The notes under the pieces: generated by a model
The model's input: only the letters and a program-made list of their open reading frames with translations
The model's database searches: none
Told to the model about the DNA's origin: nothing
Shown here: positions 35,276 to 44,066 of the stretch, in pieces
Layout: each line of letters opens with the position of its first letter
How positions within the stretch are numbered: position 1 is the first letter of the stretch
Translations under genes and position numbers: made by a program
Assembly: GCF_031846165.1 (NCBI RefSeq)
Contig: NZ_JAVRIE010000001.1
Coordinates: 992,001-1,056,000 of the forward strand
Direction: 5' to 3'
DNA from: Glaciecola blandensis
GTDB lineage: Bacteria > Pseudomonadota > Gammaproteobacteria > Enterobacterales > Alteromonadaceae
Length of the DNA: 64,000 nt

Positions 35276-37210
35276 ATGCCACAAAAGCGCCAAACGATAC
35301 GCGACCACACTGCAGAAGCGAATTTATTTGCCCGTAGAACGGTAGTGGCGATTGTCTTTGTTTCATTGCTGATGCTGGTCATTATTATCAACTTGTATAA
35401 ATTGCAAGTTACCCAATATGAAGATTATCAAACTCGTTCAAACGGTAACCGAATTCAAGTATTGCCAGTGGCGCCTAATCGAGGCCTCATTTACGACAGA
35501 AATGGTGTTATTTTGGCTGAGAACAAACCCGTTTTCAGCCTGGAGATTACGCCTGAAAAAGTAGACGAACTCGACGAAACACTGGAACAGCTATCCGCTT
35601 TAATGTCATTGACTGACGCCGAGGTCAATGCATTTAAGAAACAAATGAAGCAACAACGTCGTTTTAAACCGATTTCTATTCGACAACAACTTTCACACGA
35701 CGACGTAGCGTTGTTTTCAGCAAAGCAGCATCAGTTCCCGGGTGTCAGCATCGAAGCCCGTTTATCTCGATACTATCCTTTCAAAGATACGCTTACACAT
35801 ATGCTAGGTTACGTCGCTAAGATCAATAAAAAAGACTTAGAAAAGCTCGGACAAAGCGAGCAACTGTCGAACTATGCTGCAACACATGACATAGGAAGAC
35901 AAGGTGTTGAGCGTTTCCATGAAGAAACACTGCATGGCAAAGTAGGATACCAGCAAGTAGAGGTGAATAACCGTGGGCGTATTATTCGGGTATTGAGCTT
36001 CGACCCTCCTACTCCGGGTAGAGACATCGTACTTAATATAGATATTAATTTACAAAAGAAAGCTCAAGAAGTACTGGCTGGCCGCAGAGGTTCGGTGGTT
36101 ATCACCGATCCCAAAACTGGCGGTGTCATGGCCTTGTATAGCAGCCCAAGCTACGACCCTAATTTGTTCGTTCATGGTATAAGTACCAAAGATTATTCTA
36201 AACTTCTGCAATCAAAAGACAGTCCACTCCTTAACAGAGCAACACAAGGCCGGTATCCCCCTGCCTCTACAATCAAGCCTCACCTCGCTTTGCTTGGCTT
36301 AGAAACCGGCGAAATTGACGAGACCACGACAATTAAAGACCGCGGTACATATCGATTGAAAAACGTTGACCATGTTTGGCGTGACTGGAAAAAATGGGGA
36401 CACGGCGACGTAGATGTCACTAAGTCGGTCGAAGTATCTTGTGATACGTTCTATTATGATTTGGCCTTTAAATTGGGCATAGATCGTATCAGTGATAGCA
36501 TGAAGCAGTTTGGCTTTGGTAGCCGTACTGGTATTGATTTGCATGAAGAGTCTGGCGCCAATATGCCTAGTCGTGGCTGGAAACGTGCCAGGTTCGGAGA
36601 GCCTTGGTATATCGGTGATACGATTCCCGTAGGGATTGGACAAAGTTTCTGGAATGCGACGCCGCTACAACTCGCTCAATCACTCAATTTCCTTGTGAAC
36701 AAAGGTGAAAAACACACCCCTCGTTTAATTCAGGGCTACATGGTTGAAGGCGCTGTCGATCCAATTCCCGTGGTAATGCAAGAACCGATACAAATGATCG
36801 ATGAAAAGAACTGGGACATTATACTCGATTCACTATATGGAACGGTGAACCGAGAGCATGGAACAGCGCATACTGCATTTAGAGGGACCGATTATGTTTC
36901 AGCCGGTAAAACTGGTACAGCACAGTTATTTTCTGTTGCTCAAGACGCTGAATATGAAGAAGAGAACGTTTCTGCTCGTTTGCGAGACAACGCCATGTAC
37001 GTAGGTTACGCGCCCTACTCTGAGCCTGAAATTAGTTTATCTGTAGTCATTGAAAATGCTGGCGGCGGCAGTTCTAATGCAGCACCGGCCGCTCGCACGA
37101 TAATGGATTATTACTTCAGTGAAATTAAAGCAAAAGGTATTGCACAAAAGGCAAATAGCACAGCTCCTGACAACGTCAGTATTGTGAGTGGAGTCAGTAG
37201 TGGCAACTAA
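35276..37210 (+). CDS. mrdA: Penicillin-binding protein 2 (rod-shape transpeptidase)
   Basis: PBP2 crosslinks peptidoglycan in the elongasome with RodA. The 644 residues have one N-terminal membrane helix (about 22-42), a pedestal domain with PNRGLIYDRNG (68-78), and a transpeptidase domain. Its motifs are STIK (Ser331), SCD (388-390) and KTGTAQ (near 545). The motif before the Ser reads PPAS rather than the more usual PPGS. Its end overlaps the mrdB start. Confidence 0.97.
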   Translation: MPQKRQTIRDHTAEANLFARRTVVAIVFVSLLMLVIIINLYKLQVTQYEDYQTRSNGNRIQVLPVAPNRGLIYDRNGVILAENKPVFSLEITPEKVDELDETLEQLSALMSLTDAEVNAFKKQMKQQRRFKPISIRQQLSHDDVALFSAKQHQFPGVSIEARLSRYYPFKDTLTHMLGYVAKINKKDLEKLGQSEQLSNYAATHDIGRQGVERFHEETLHGKVGYQQVEVNNRGRIIRVLSFDPPTPGRDIVLNIDINLQKKAQEVLAGRRGSVVITDPKTGGVMALYSSPSYDPNLFVHGISTKDYSKLLQSKDSPLLNRATQGRYPPASTIKPHLALLGLETGEIDETTTIKDRGTYRLKNVDHVWRDWKKWGHGDVDVTKSVEVSCDTFYYDLAFKLGIDRISDSMKQFGFGSRTGIDLHEESGANMPSRGWKRARFGEPWYIGDTIPVGIGQSFWNATPLQLAQSLNFLVNKGEKHTPRLIQGYMVEGAVDPIPVVMQEPIQMIDEKNWDIILDSLYGTVNREHGTAHTAFRGTDYVSAGKTGTAQLFSVAQDAEYEEENVSARLRDNAMYVGYAPYSEPEISLSVVIENAGGGSSNAAPAARTIMDYYFSEIKAKGIAQKANSTAPDNVSIVSGVSSGN

Positions 37211-38312
37211 ATTTACAACCGTAAAAACCACTTTTCTGGAACGCCTTCACATCGATGGCTTTTTATTGTTCGCCTTACTGTGCCTGATGGGCATTGGTTT
37301 AGTCACAATCTACAGTTCGGGTGGCCAAGATTGGGACTTAGTCACTCGTCAGTTCACACGCCTAGGTATTGCATTGTTAGTGATGGTTGTCTTGGCGCAA
37401 ATACCACCGATGGCCTATCGAAGACTGGCTATTTATTTTTATGGTTTTGGGCTGATCATGCTACTCGGGGTTCTATTCTTTGGGGTTGTGGGTAAAGGTG
37501 CACAACGCTGGCTAGATCTTGGCATTATCCGGTTTCAGCCGTCTGAGGTAATGAAACTTGCTGTGCCGTTAATGATTGCTTGGTATATCAGCAAGTTCAA
37601 CCTGCCGCCACGTACCCGCAATATTGCAATCGGCTTCATTATCGTTTTTATACCCACCATCTTAATTGCTAAACAACCCGATTTAGGTACCAGTTTATTA
37701 GTAGCAAGCTCTGGTATCTTCGCACTTTTTCTCTCCGGAATGACATGGCGCTTAATCTCAGTGATAAGCATTATGGCGAGCTTGTTCGCGCCGATAATGT
37801 GGATATTTCTCATGCAGGGTTATCAAAAACAAAGAGTACTCACTTTTTTGAATCCTGAAAGCGATCCATGGGGATCTGGTTACCACATTATTCAATCTAA
37901 AATCGCGATAGGCTCTGGTGGAGTCAGTGGTAAAGGTTGGTTGCAAGGTACTCAATCTCAATTAGAATTTCTACCAGAGCGGCACACTGATTTTATCTTT
38001 GCTGTTTTCAGCGAGGAGTTTGGTCTGATTGGCGTAATCGGTCTATTGTTTATTTATATGTGTATTATTATCCGGGGCATGATGATTGCGAACTTAGCCC
38101 AAGATGCATTTAGTAAATTACTGGCAGGCAGTATCACCCTGACCTTTTTTGTTTATGTATTCGTAAACATGGGCATGGTATCTGGCTTGCTGCCAGTGGT
38201 GGGTGTTCCTCTTCCCCTTGTGAGCTACGGTGGAACATCAATGGTGACTCTGCTGGCTGGATTTGGTATTTTAATGTCAATCAGTACACAAAAACGACTG
38301 ATGTCGAGATAA
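37200..38312 (+). CDS. mrdB: Rod-shape peptidoglycan polymerase RodA
   Basis: RodA is a SEDS-family glycosyltransferase that polymerises lipid II for lateral wall growth. The 370-residue protein has about ten hydrophobic segments and family motifs RWLDLGIIRFQPSEVMKLA, LIAKQPDLGTSLL, FLPERHTDFIFAVFSEEFG and PLPLVSYGGTSM. I start at GTG 37200, with GGAG 6 bases upstream, overlapping the mrdA end by 11 bases. An in-frame GTG at 37188 would add four residues without such a site. The overlap suggests translational coupling with PBP2. Confidence 0.96.
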   Translation: MATKFTTVKTTFLERLHIDGFLLFALLCLMGIGLVTIYSSGGQDWDLVTRQFTRLGIALLVMVVLAQIPPMAYRRLAIYFYGFGLIMLLGVLFFGVVGKGAQRWLDLGIIRFQPSEVMKLAVPLMIAWYISKFNLPPRTRNIAIGFIIVFIPTILIAKQPDLGTSLLVASSGIFALFLSGMTWRLISVISIMASLFAPIMWIFLMQGYQKQRVLTFLNPESDPWGSGYHIIQSKIAIGSGGVSGKGWLQGTQSQLEFLPERHTDFIFAVFSEEFGLIGVIGLLFIYMCIIIRGMMIANLAQDAFSKLLAGSITLTFFVYVFVNMGMVSGLLPVVGVPLPLVSYGGTSMVTLLAGFGILMSISTQKRLMSR

Positions 38313-38344
38313 ATTTATAATAATAACTCAAAAGTGACAATGGA

Positions 38345-39298
38345 ATGAACGCGCTAAATAGACACTTGTGCTTATGTTTGATGGGCTTGAGCTTGTTCGC
38401 CTGTGAGTCAAACAATAGTAGCCGCTACACCCAAAAACAAGATAGTGCTCCACAGTTTCGCTATGGAGAACTCGAACTTGAAGATGCCGTACCTCGGTAT
38501 GAGCCCTATGCGCCGGCAAATAGCAGGCCCTATACTGTATTTGGTGAATACTATACGCCGATGTTTACAGGGAAAGGGTTTGTGGAAGTTGGCGGTGCAT
38601 CTTGGTATGGACAGAAATTTCATGGCCATTTAACTTCCAATGGCGAAATTTACGATATGTTCGAAATGACCGCCGCACACAAAACATTGCCTCTACCTTC
38701 TTTCGTGAAAGTCACTAATTTAGACAATAATAAAACGACGATCGTACGAGTAAATGATCGCGGCCCTTTTCATCCCGACCGCGTGATTGATTTGAGTTAT
38801 GCCGCTGCGAAAAAACTAGACGTGATTTCCCACGGGGTCGCAAATGTGAAGATTGAAGTCATCCATATTGATGAAAATGGCATCATGACAGTAGGCAATG
38901 GCGAACCACAACAACCACAAGTGCCTCCATCGATCGCTGCACCAAATCAAAAACGAACCGCATTAGCAGCCCAAGCTGAACCCAAATCAAACGATAATAA
39001 TAGAGTTGACCTCGCTCCCGCAAAGGCACTTAGCCCTAGCCTATTGGCTACCGAAAGACCTAGTTTAGATGAGTTATTTGTGCAAGTGGGTGCATTTTCA
39101 AATCAAGAGGCAGTCATCGAATTATCCGAAGGTTTAAGTCGCTTATATCAAGTACCTGCCGACACGCCTTTAATAGATAATGTGTACCGATTACGTTTAG
39201 GGCCATTAAAAAATGAACAAAAGGCCGAAAAACTTATCGAAGAATTGAAAAATATTGGATTTGATAATGCCTTTCCTCTCGTCGTGCCAGCAGATTAA
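38345..39298 (+). CDS. rlpA: Septal ring lytic transglycosylase RlpA
   Basis: RlpA is an outer-membrane lipoprotein that cleaves denuded glycan strands at the septum. The 317 residues have a lipobox LFAC (Cys20). A double-psi beta-barrel domain (about 75-175) contains GGASWYGQKFHGHLTSNGE and VRVNDRGPFHPDRVIDLS. A low-complexity linker precedes a C-terminal SPOR domain (about 240-315, LFVQVGAFSNQEAV) that binds denuded peptidoglycan. The operon position mrdB-rlpA-dacA is typical. Confidence 0.95.
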   Translation: MNALNRHLCLCLMGLSLFACESNNSSRYTQKQDSAPQFRYGELELEDAVPRYEPYAPANSRPYTVFGEYYTPMFTGKGFVEVGGASWYGQKFHGHLTSNGEIYDMFEMTAAHKTLPLPSFVKVTNLDNNKTTIVRVNDRGPFHPDRVIDLSYAAAKKLDVISHGVANVKIEVIHIDENGIMTVGNGEPQQPQVPPSIAAPNQKRTALAAQAEPKSNDNNRVDLAPAKALSPSLLATERPSLDELFVQVGAFSNQEAVIELSEGLSRLYQVPADTPLIDNVYRLRLGPLKNEQKAEKLIEELKNIGFDNAFPLVVPAD

Positions 39299-39464
39299 AC
39301 AATAAATCCTGTATTGCACTAGTAGTCGGTGGGTAGAATGTTATAAAATCCACAGTTAACAAATCATGAATGAAAAGCTGTATTCGTCATCATAAAAATA
39401 ATAAAGGCGGGTAAGTCAGGCAATTCATATCAAAATGATAAACCACAAACCAACGGTTGAATAA

Positions 39465-40619
39465 ATGCGCTTAAAAATAGTTTCTACGTTACTCCTTGCC
39501 GCGACTTGCTTTTTAGCTAACGCTGCGATTGTTATCCCTCCACCACCGAGTGTTGCCGCCGGCGGCTTTATGCTAATGGACCACAACACCGGTCACGTTA
39601 TTGCTGAAAAAAATATTGATATGCGTCTTGCTCCAGCAAGTTTGACGAAAATCATGACAATCTATGTCATCGGAAAAGAAATCAAAGCTGGCAACATAAG
39701 CCTTGATGACATGGTGACAATTTCTGAGAATGCTTGGGCGAAAAACTTCCCAGATTCTTCAAAAATGTTTATCGAAGTAGGTACAAAAGTCTCCGTTCGT
39801 GAATTACTCAACGGTATAGTTGTGCAATCAGGTAACGATGCTTGTGTGGCGATGGCTGAACACATCGCAGGAAGCGAAGACGCTTTTGCTAGTATGATGA
39901 ACGCACACGCCCAAAGCCTGGGCATGAGCGCGAGTAATTTTGTGAACAGTCATGGCCTACACGACCCTGACCACTACACTTCACCTCGTGACATGGCGAC
40001 CCTATCTTCTGCGTTAATTTCTGAATTACCTGAAGCCTACGCTTTGTATAGCATTAAAGAGTTTACGTATAACGGCATTAAGCAATTTAATCGAAATAGT
40101 TTGCTATGGGACAAAAGCCTTAATGTAGATGGCATTAAAACGGGTCACACCTCTGACGCAGGCTACAGCTTAATTACTTCTGCAACTCAAGGTGATATGC
40201 GCCTGATATCGGTTGTTATGGGCACAGACAGTGAGCGCTCTAGAAAGGTGGAAAACAAAAAGCTGCTGCGTTATGGTTTCCGCTTCTATGAATCAGTCAC
40301 GCCATACCAAGCCGGTGATAGCTTCGTTGCTCACCGCATTTACATGGGTGATCGTGAAACGGTCGACTTAGGTTTAAATCAGTCCACTCCTATCACTATC
40401 CCTCGTGGCCAAGTTGACAAATTAAAAGCCCATTTCGAGCTTAGCGAAAGCTTAGAAGCACCGATTGCCAAAGGCCAGGTCGTTGGTAAGTTGTTTCTGC
40501 AGCTTGAAGGCGAAAATGTGGCGACTTACCCTTTAGTCACACTACATGAAGTAGAGGAAGGTGGCTTCTTTGATAAAGCAATGGATTGGGTATCTCTTAA
40601 ATTAGGTTTCGAAGATTAA
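39465..40619 (+). CDS. dacA: D-alanyl-D-alanine carboxypeptidase (PBP5/6 family)
   Basis: DacA trims the terminal D-Ala from peptidoglycan stem peptides. The 384-residue protein has a signal peptide (cleavage near 20) and catalytic motifs SLTK (Ser59), SGND (around 123) and KTG (around 225). A PBP5_C beta domain (about 275-365) precedes a C-terminal amphipathic membrane anchor (FFDKAMDWVSLKLGF). The 166-base gap from rlpA is the largest within the run and could hold an internal promoter. Confidence 0.97.
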   Translation: MRLKIVSTLLLAATCFLANAAIVIPPPPSVAAGGFMLMDHNTGHVIAEKNIDMRLAPASLTKIMTIYVIGKEIKAGNISLDDMVTISENAWAKNFPDSSKMFIEVGTKVSVRELLNGIVVQSGNDACVAMAEHIAGSEDAFASMMNAHAQSLGMSASNFVNSHGLHDPDHYTSPRDMATLSSALISELPEAYALYSIKEFTYNGIKQFNRNSLLWDKSLNVDGIKTGHTSDAGYSLITSATQGDMRLISVVMGTDSERSRKVENKKLLRYGFRFYESVTPYQAGDSFVAHRIYMGDRETVDLGLNQSTPITIPRGQVDKLKAHFELSESLEAPIAKGQVVGKLFLQLEGENVATYPLVTLHEVEEGGFFDKAMDWVSLKLGFED

Positions 40620-40620
40620 T

Positions 40621-40890
40621 ATGACGATGGATACAAAGTTCGATGAACTCCTAGACTTTCCTTGTTTACAAACATTTAAAGTCATGGGTGTGGCGCACCC
40701 AACGCTACCTGAGGTTGTTGTAACACGTTTGCAAGAGTTAGCGCCAGGCGACTATTCGCCTAGCGTTAAGCCTTCAAGCAAAGGGACTTATCACTCTATG
40801 TCACTCAGTGTGAAGGTAGAAAGCAAAGACCATATGGAAACCATTTACACAGAGTTGTCAAAACTCGAGTTAGTACGAGTGGTTCTGTAG
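40621..40890 (+). CDS. ybeD: DUF493 family protein YbeD
   Basis: YbeD is an 89-residue ferredoxin-like-fold protein resembling ACT-type allosteric domains. Its exact role is unknown, though it is regularly placed before lipB. The family motifs LDFPCLQTFKVMG at the N-terminus and SSKGTYHSMSLSV in the middle are present. It begins one base after the dacA stop and ends one base before the lipB start, so it is part of the same transcript. Confidence 0.93.
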   Translation: MTMDTKFDELLDFPCLQTFKVMGVAHPTLPEVVVTRLQELAPGDYSPSVKPSSKGTYHSMSLSVKVESKDHMETIYTELSKLELVRVVL

Positions 40891-40891
40891 C

Positions 40892-41548
40892 TTGAGTGAA
40901 TCGACACTCCCTACTATCGTGCGTCAATTAGGTAGGAAAGAATATACGCCTACTTGGCAAGCTATGCAGAAATTTACTGACGAGCGTAATGAGCATACTC
41001 CTGATGAAATTTGGTTAGTTGAACATCCACCTGTATTTACTCAAGGCCAAGCAGGCAAGTCAGAGCATATCCTAGCGGCTGGAGATATTCCGGTAGTGCA
41101 AGTTGACCGCGGTGGTCAAGTGACCTATCACGGTCCTGGACAACAAATGCTGTATATTCTCATTGACGTTCGACGTAATAAATTAGGTGTTCGTCACTTG
41201 GTCAGCGCATTAGAAGATAGTATTGTCGCGCTGATGGCCGACTATGACGTTAAAGCCTACGCAAAGAAAGACGCACCTGGTGTTTATGTAGACGAAAAGA
41301 AGTTATGTTCTGTTGGCCTGCGCATACGTAAAGGATGTTCATTTCATGGTTTAGCCTTAAATGTTAATATGGACCTGAGTCCTTTTCAACGAATAAACCC
41401 TTGCGGATACGCGGGAATGGAAATGGTGAATAGTATCAGCCTAGGTGGCCCGGAAAGTTTATCGCAAGCAGGTCCACAATTAGTTGAACATTTTTGTACT
41501 CTTTTGGGTATTAAGCACAAAGAATTTAGAGAAGGTGACGATGAATAA
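40892..41548 (+). CDS. lipB: Octanoyltransferase LipB
   Basis: LipB transfers octanoyl from acyl carrier protein to lipoyl domains, forming a thioester intermediate. The 218 residues show RGGQVTYHGPGQ (73-84), the catalytic Lys in DEKKLCSVGLR (134-144) and the catalytic Cys171 in NPCGYAG. The start is TTG at 40892, one base after the ybeD stop, suggesting coupling. No ATG precedes the conserved region. Its last codons overlap the lipA start by 8 bases. Confidence 0.97.
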   Translation: MSESTLPTIVRQLGRKEYTPTWQAMQKFTDERNEHTPDEIWLVEHPPVFTQGQAGKSEHILAAGDIPVVQVDRGGQVTYHGPGQQMLYILIDVRRNKLGVRHLVSALEDSIVALMADYDVKAYAKKDAPGVYVDEKKLCSVGLRIRKGCSFHGLALNVNMDLSPFQRINPCGYAGMEMVNSISLGGPESLSQAGPQLVEHFCTLLGIKHKEFREGDDE

Positions 41549-42503
41549 TACACGTCCACAAGCTGGTGTAAAATTAAGAGATGATGAGAAAGTTAAACAC
41601 ATTCCCATCACAATTGTCCCCACCGAAAAAGAACAAATGCTACGAAAGCCTGAATGGATTAAAATCAAGCTTCCTCGCACCACTGATCGCATAGAACATA
41701 TTAAAGCGACCTTACGTAAAAATAAGCTACATTCGGTATGTGAAGAAGCGAGTTGCCCTAATTTAGCAGAGTGCTTTAACCACGGTACAGCAACCTTTAT
41801 GATCTTGGGTGATATCTGTACTCGTCGTTGCCCTTTCTGCGACGTTGCTCATGGCAAGCCACTTCCACCTAGCGCGGAAGAGCCTGAAAAATTAGCCAAA
41901 ACGATTGCAGAAATGGGATTGAGCTATGTCGTTATTACTTCGGTTGACCGTGATGACCTGAGAGATGGTGGCGCTCAGCACTTCGTTGATTGCATCAATG
42001 CCATTCGCGAGCACAGCCCAAGTACAAAAATTGAAGTCCTCGTTCCTGACTTTAGAGGAAGAATGGATCGTGCCTTAGAGATTTTCAAACAAGGCGTTCC
42101 TGATGTTTTCAATCATAACTTGGAAACTATTCCACGCTTGTATCGTGAATGCCGACCTGGCGCTAATTATCAGTGGTCACTTGATTTGCTGCGCAAGTTC
42201 AAAGAACAGCACCCTGATATTCCGACAAAGTCTGGCCTAATGATGGGCATGGGCGAAGAAGCGGATGAAATGCAAAAAGTACTAGATGATCTTAGAGCCC
42301 ACAATGTGGACATGCTGACACTTGGTCAATACTTACAACCAAGTAAGCATCACTTCCCAGTTAAACGATATGTGCCGCCTGCAGAGTTTGATGAACTCGG
42401 CGACTACGCAAAAGGAATTGGTTTTACCCATGCTGCTTGTGGGCCGATGGTACGTTCTAGTTACCATGCTGATAAACAAGCGGCGGGTGTAGAAGTTAAA
42501 TAA
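41541..42503 (+). CDS. lipA: Lipoyl synthase LipA
   Basis: LipA is a radical-SAM enzyme that inserts two sulfur atoms into the octanoyl chain. The 320-residue protein has the auxiliary cluster Cys C67, C72, C78 (CEEASCPNLAEC), the radical-SAM Cys C93, C97, C100 (CTRRCPFC) and the C-terminal RSSYHA. I chose ATG 41541, with GAAGGT 5-6 bases upstream and an 8-base overlap with lipB. A longer in-frame extension to 41484 reads inside lipB and is not conserved-looking. It is the last gene of the run. Confidence 0.98.
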   Translation: MNNTRPQAGVKLRDDEKVKHIPITIVPTEKEQMLRKPEWIKIKLPRTTDRIEHIKATLRKNKLHSVCEEASCPNLAECFNHGTATFMILGDICTRRCPFCDVAHGKPLPPSAEEPEKLAKTIAEMGLSYVVITSVDRDDLRDGGAQHFVDCINAIREHSPSTKIEVLVPDFRGRMDRALEIFKQGVPDVFNHNLETIPRLYRECRPGANYQWSLDLLRKFKEQHPDIPTKSGLMMGMGEEADEMQKVLDDLRAHNVDMLTLGQYLQPSKHHFPVKRYVPPAEFDELGDYAKGIGFTHAACGPMVRSSYHADKQAAGVEVK

Positions 42504-42527
42504 GAAAGGGCTATTTTGCCCTTTCTT
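42502..42527. terminator. Bidirectional terminator overlapping both convergent stop codons
   Basis: Stem AAGAAAGGGC/GCCCTTTCTT (10 bp, perfect) with loop TATTTT includes two bases of the lipA TAA and the whole TAG stop region of the facing DUF3592-like gene. Confidence 0.7.
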
Positions 42528-42984
42528 CCTTCGCTTTTTTGATAGTAAAAAGCCACTGTGGCGTTACCACAATTAAAATGAGCAAGATGAACGGGAATAA
42601 TATGGATGCAAGCGTACTAAACAATGCGTAATTCATAAGATACCCGAACTCTGGGTACTCCGTATCAAAGGCCACCGTCACAGTATCTCCTGTCGTGAGG
42701 AAGCCCGCAGCACTATAGACGTGCGCATTAACCCAGAACCAATACTTCGTATCATCATAGATGTACTCAACAAGTACTTCATGCATTTCCGGCGTATGTT
42801 GAGAAGCCGTCATATACGATGGTCTGTCTCTGGTAACACTATATTCGACGACTTCTCCGCTGACCGTTTCTGAGAATAAATAAGCAGGTAGCGCCTCTCT
42901 CCCAACAAACAAAACACTACATATCATCCCTAATAATATGCACATGCTGACATTTAATTGCCGCAGCTTTTTCTGGTAGTTCAT
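42511..42984 (-). CDS. DUF3592-like small membrane protein
   Basis: This 157-residue protein of unknown function has one membrane helix near each end (about 12-35 and 117-145). A hydrophilic beta-rich middle contains SGEVVEYSVTRD and a GDTVTVAFDTEYPE segment. This TM-beta-TM layout resembles DUF3592 proteins, but I cannot confirm the family by motif. It faces lipA and lies downstream of cydAB on the same strand, 73 bases from cydB. It could be carried on the cyd transcript. Confidence 0.6.
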   Translation of the reverse strand: MNYQKKLRQLNVSMCILLGMICSVLFVGREALPAYLFSETVSGEVVEYSVTRDRPSYMTASQHTPEMHEVLVEYIYDDTKYWFWVNAHVYSAAGFLTTGDTVTVAFDTEYPEFGYLMNYALFSTLASILFPFILLILIVVTPQWLFTIKKAKEERAK

Positions 42985-43057
42985 AAAACATCCTTATAGG
43001 TACACCTCATCCTAGACTAGCAGATTTATCAGCAATTTGCCCTATGTGCTTGATTGC

Positions 43058-44065
43058 TTAGTAATAGCGTAAGTCCTCGGTTTTGCCTCTAAAGGTGTAG
43101 TATGAGAACACTGTGTAAGCCCCAATAAATGGCAACACAAACAAACTACCTACCAATATAATCATAAGTGATTCTGGTGCACTCGCGGCCTCAAACAAGG
43201 TAAGTTCGCCAGGCACAATGTAAGGATAGAAGCTGAAGCTTAAGCCTAAGAAACAGCACACGAATACAATCACGACAATCACAAAGGGAAGCCAAGCTCC
43301 TCGGTCGTCTTGCAGAGGAAGTCGATGCAAAACTGCGTATCCAAGTGCAAACATAGCGACACAAAGTAGCGGTATGGCGGCATAAAAATAGGCCCAAGGT
43401 AACTCTGTCCATATTTTTAAGACAGAAGGATTTATGTAGGGGTTAACCAGACAAACCGCAATAATACCGATAGCACTGACCGTACCGTAACTCTTCGCCC
43501 ACATGATGGCTCTGTTTTGCAGTTCGCCCGAGGTTTTCATGATCAACCAAGTTGCCCCTATCAAACCATAGGCGGCGACCACACATAAGCCGCTAAACAT
43601 GGCGAAAGCAACAGAGATCAAAGTATATTCCAAACCCATAACATACAAGCCAAGCATAAAACCTTGCATGAAAGCCGTGCCGATCGAGCCAATTTTGAAT
43701 ACGTAGTCCCAAATGATTTTTCGTTTGGGTTTTACTTTCGCTCTAAAATCAAAAGCTACACCACGCAGAATGAGCGCTAACAGCATGAGCGTAGCCGGTA
43801 GATAAAATGCCTTTAAAATCGCACTGTGCGCTGCTGGGAAAGCAACTAATAACAAACCTACCGCAAGTACTAACCAAGTCTCATTAGCGTCCCAGAATGG
43901 CCCTATTGAAGAAATAGAAACATCTCTACTGTGCTCATCTTGCATAGGAAGTAAAATCCCGACACCTAGGTCAAAGCCATCAAGGATCGCATATAGCAAA
44001 ATAGAAACAGCGGTCAGGATGGCAAATACAAGCGGCAGACCTTGTGCTGAAAATAAGAAGTCCAT
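43058..44065 (-). CDS. cydB: Cytochrome bd-type quinol oxidase subunit II
   Basis: CydB is the second subunit of the bd-type quinol oxidase, a high-affinity terminal oxidase. The 335-residue protein begins MDFLFSAQGLPLVFAILTAV, with LDGFDLGVGILLP and GPFWDANETWLV, the CydB signatures, and eight to nine membrane segments. I start at ATG 44065, after GGGAGGGG. The frame extends 29 codons upstream into cydA, but that part is not CydB-like. It starts one base after the cydA stop, so the subunits are coupled. Confidence 0.96.
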   Translation of the reverse strand: MDFLFSAQGLPLVFAILTAVSILLYAILDGFDLGVGILLPMQDEHSRDVSISSIGPFWDANETWLVLAVGLLLVAFPAAHSAILKAFYLPATLMLLALILRGVAFDFRAKVKPKRKIIWDYVFKIGSIGTAFMQGFMLGLYVMGLEYTLISVAFAMFSGLCVVAAYGLIGATWLIMKTSGELQNRAIMWAKSYGTVSAIGIIAVCLVNPYINPSVLKIWTELPWAYFYAAIPLLCVAMFALGYAVLHRLPLQDDRGAWLPFVIVVIVFVCCFLGLSFSFYPYIVPGELTLFEAASAPESLMIILVGSLFVLPFIGAYTVFSYYTFRGKTEDLRYY

Positions 44066-44066
44066 T

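Noticed and set aside
41484..41540. N-terminal extension of lipA to an ATG inside lipB
   Set aside because: The extension is the lipB C-terminus read in another phase; ATG 41541 has a proper ribosome-binding site.
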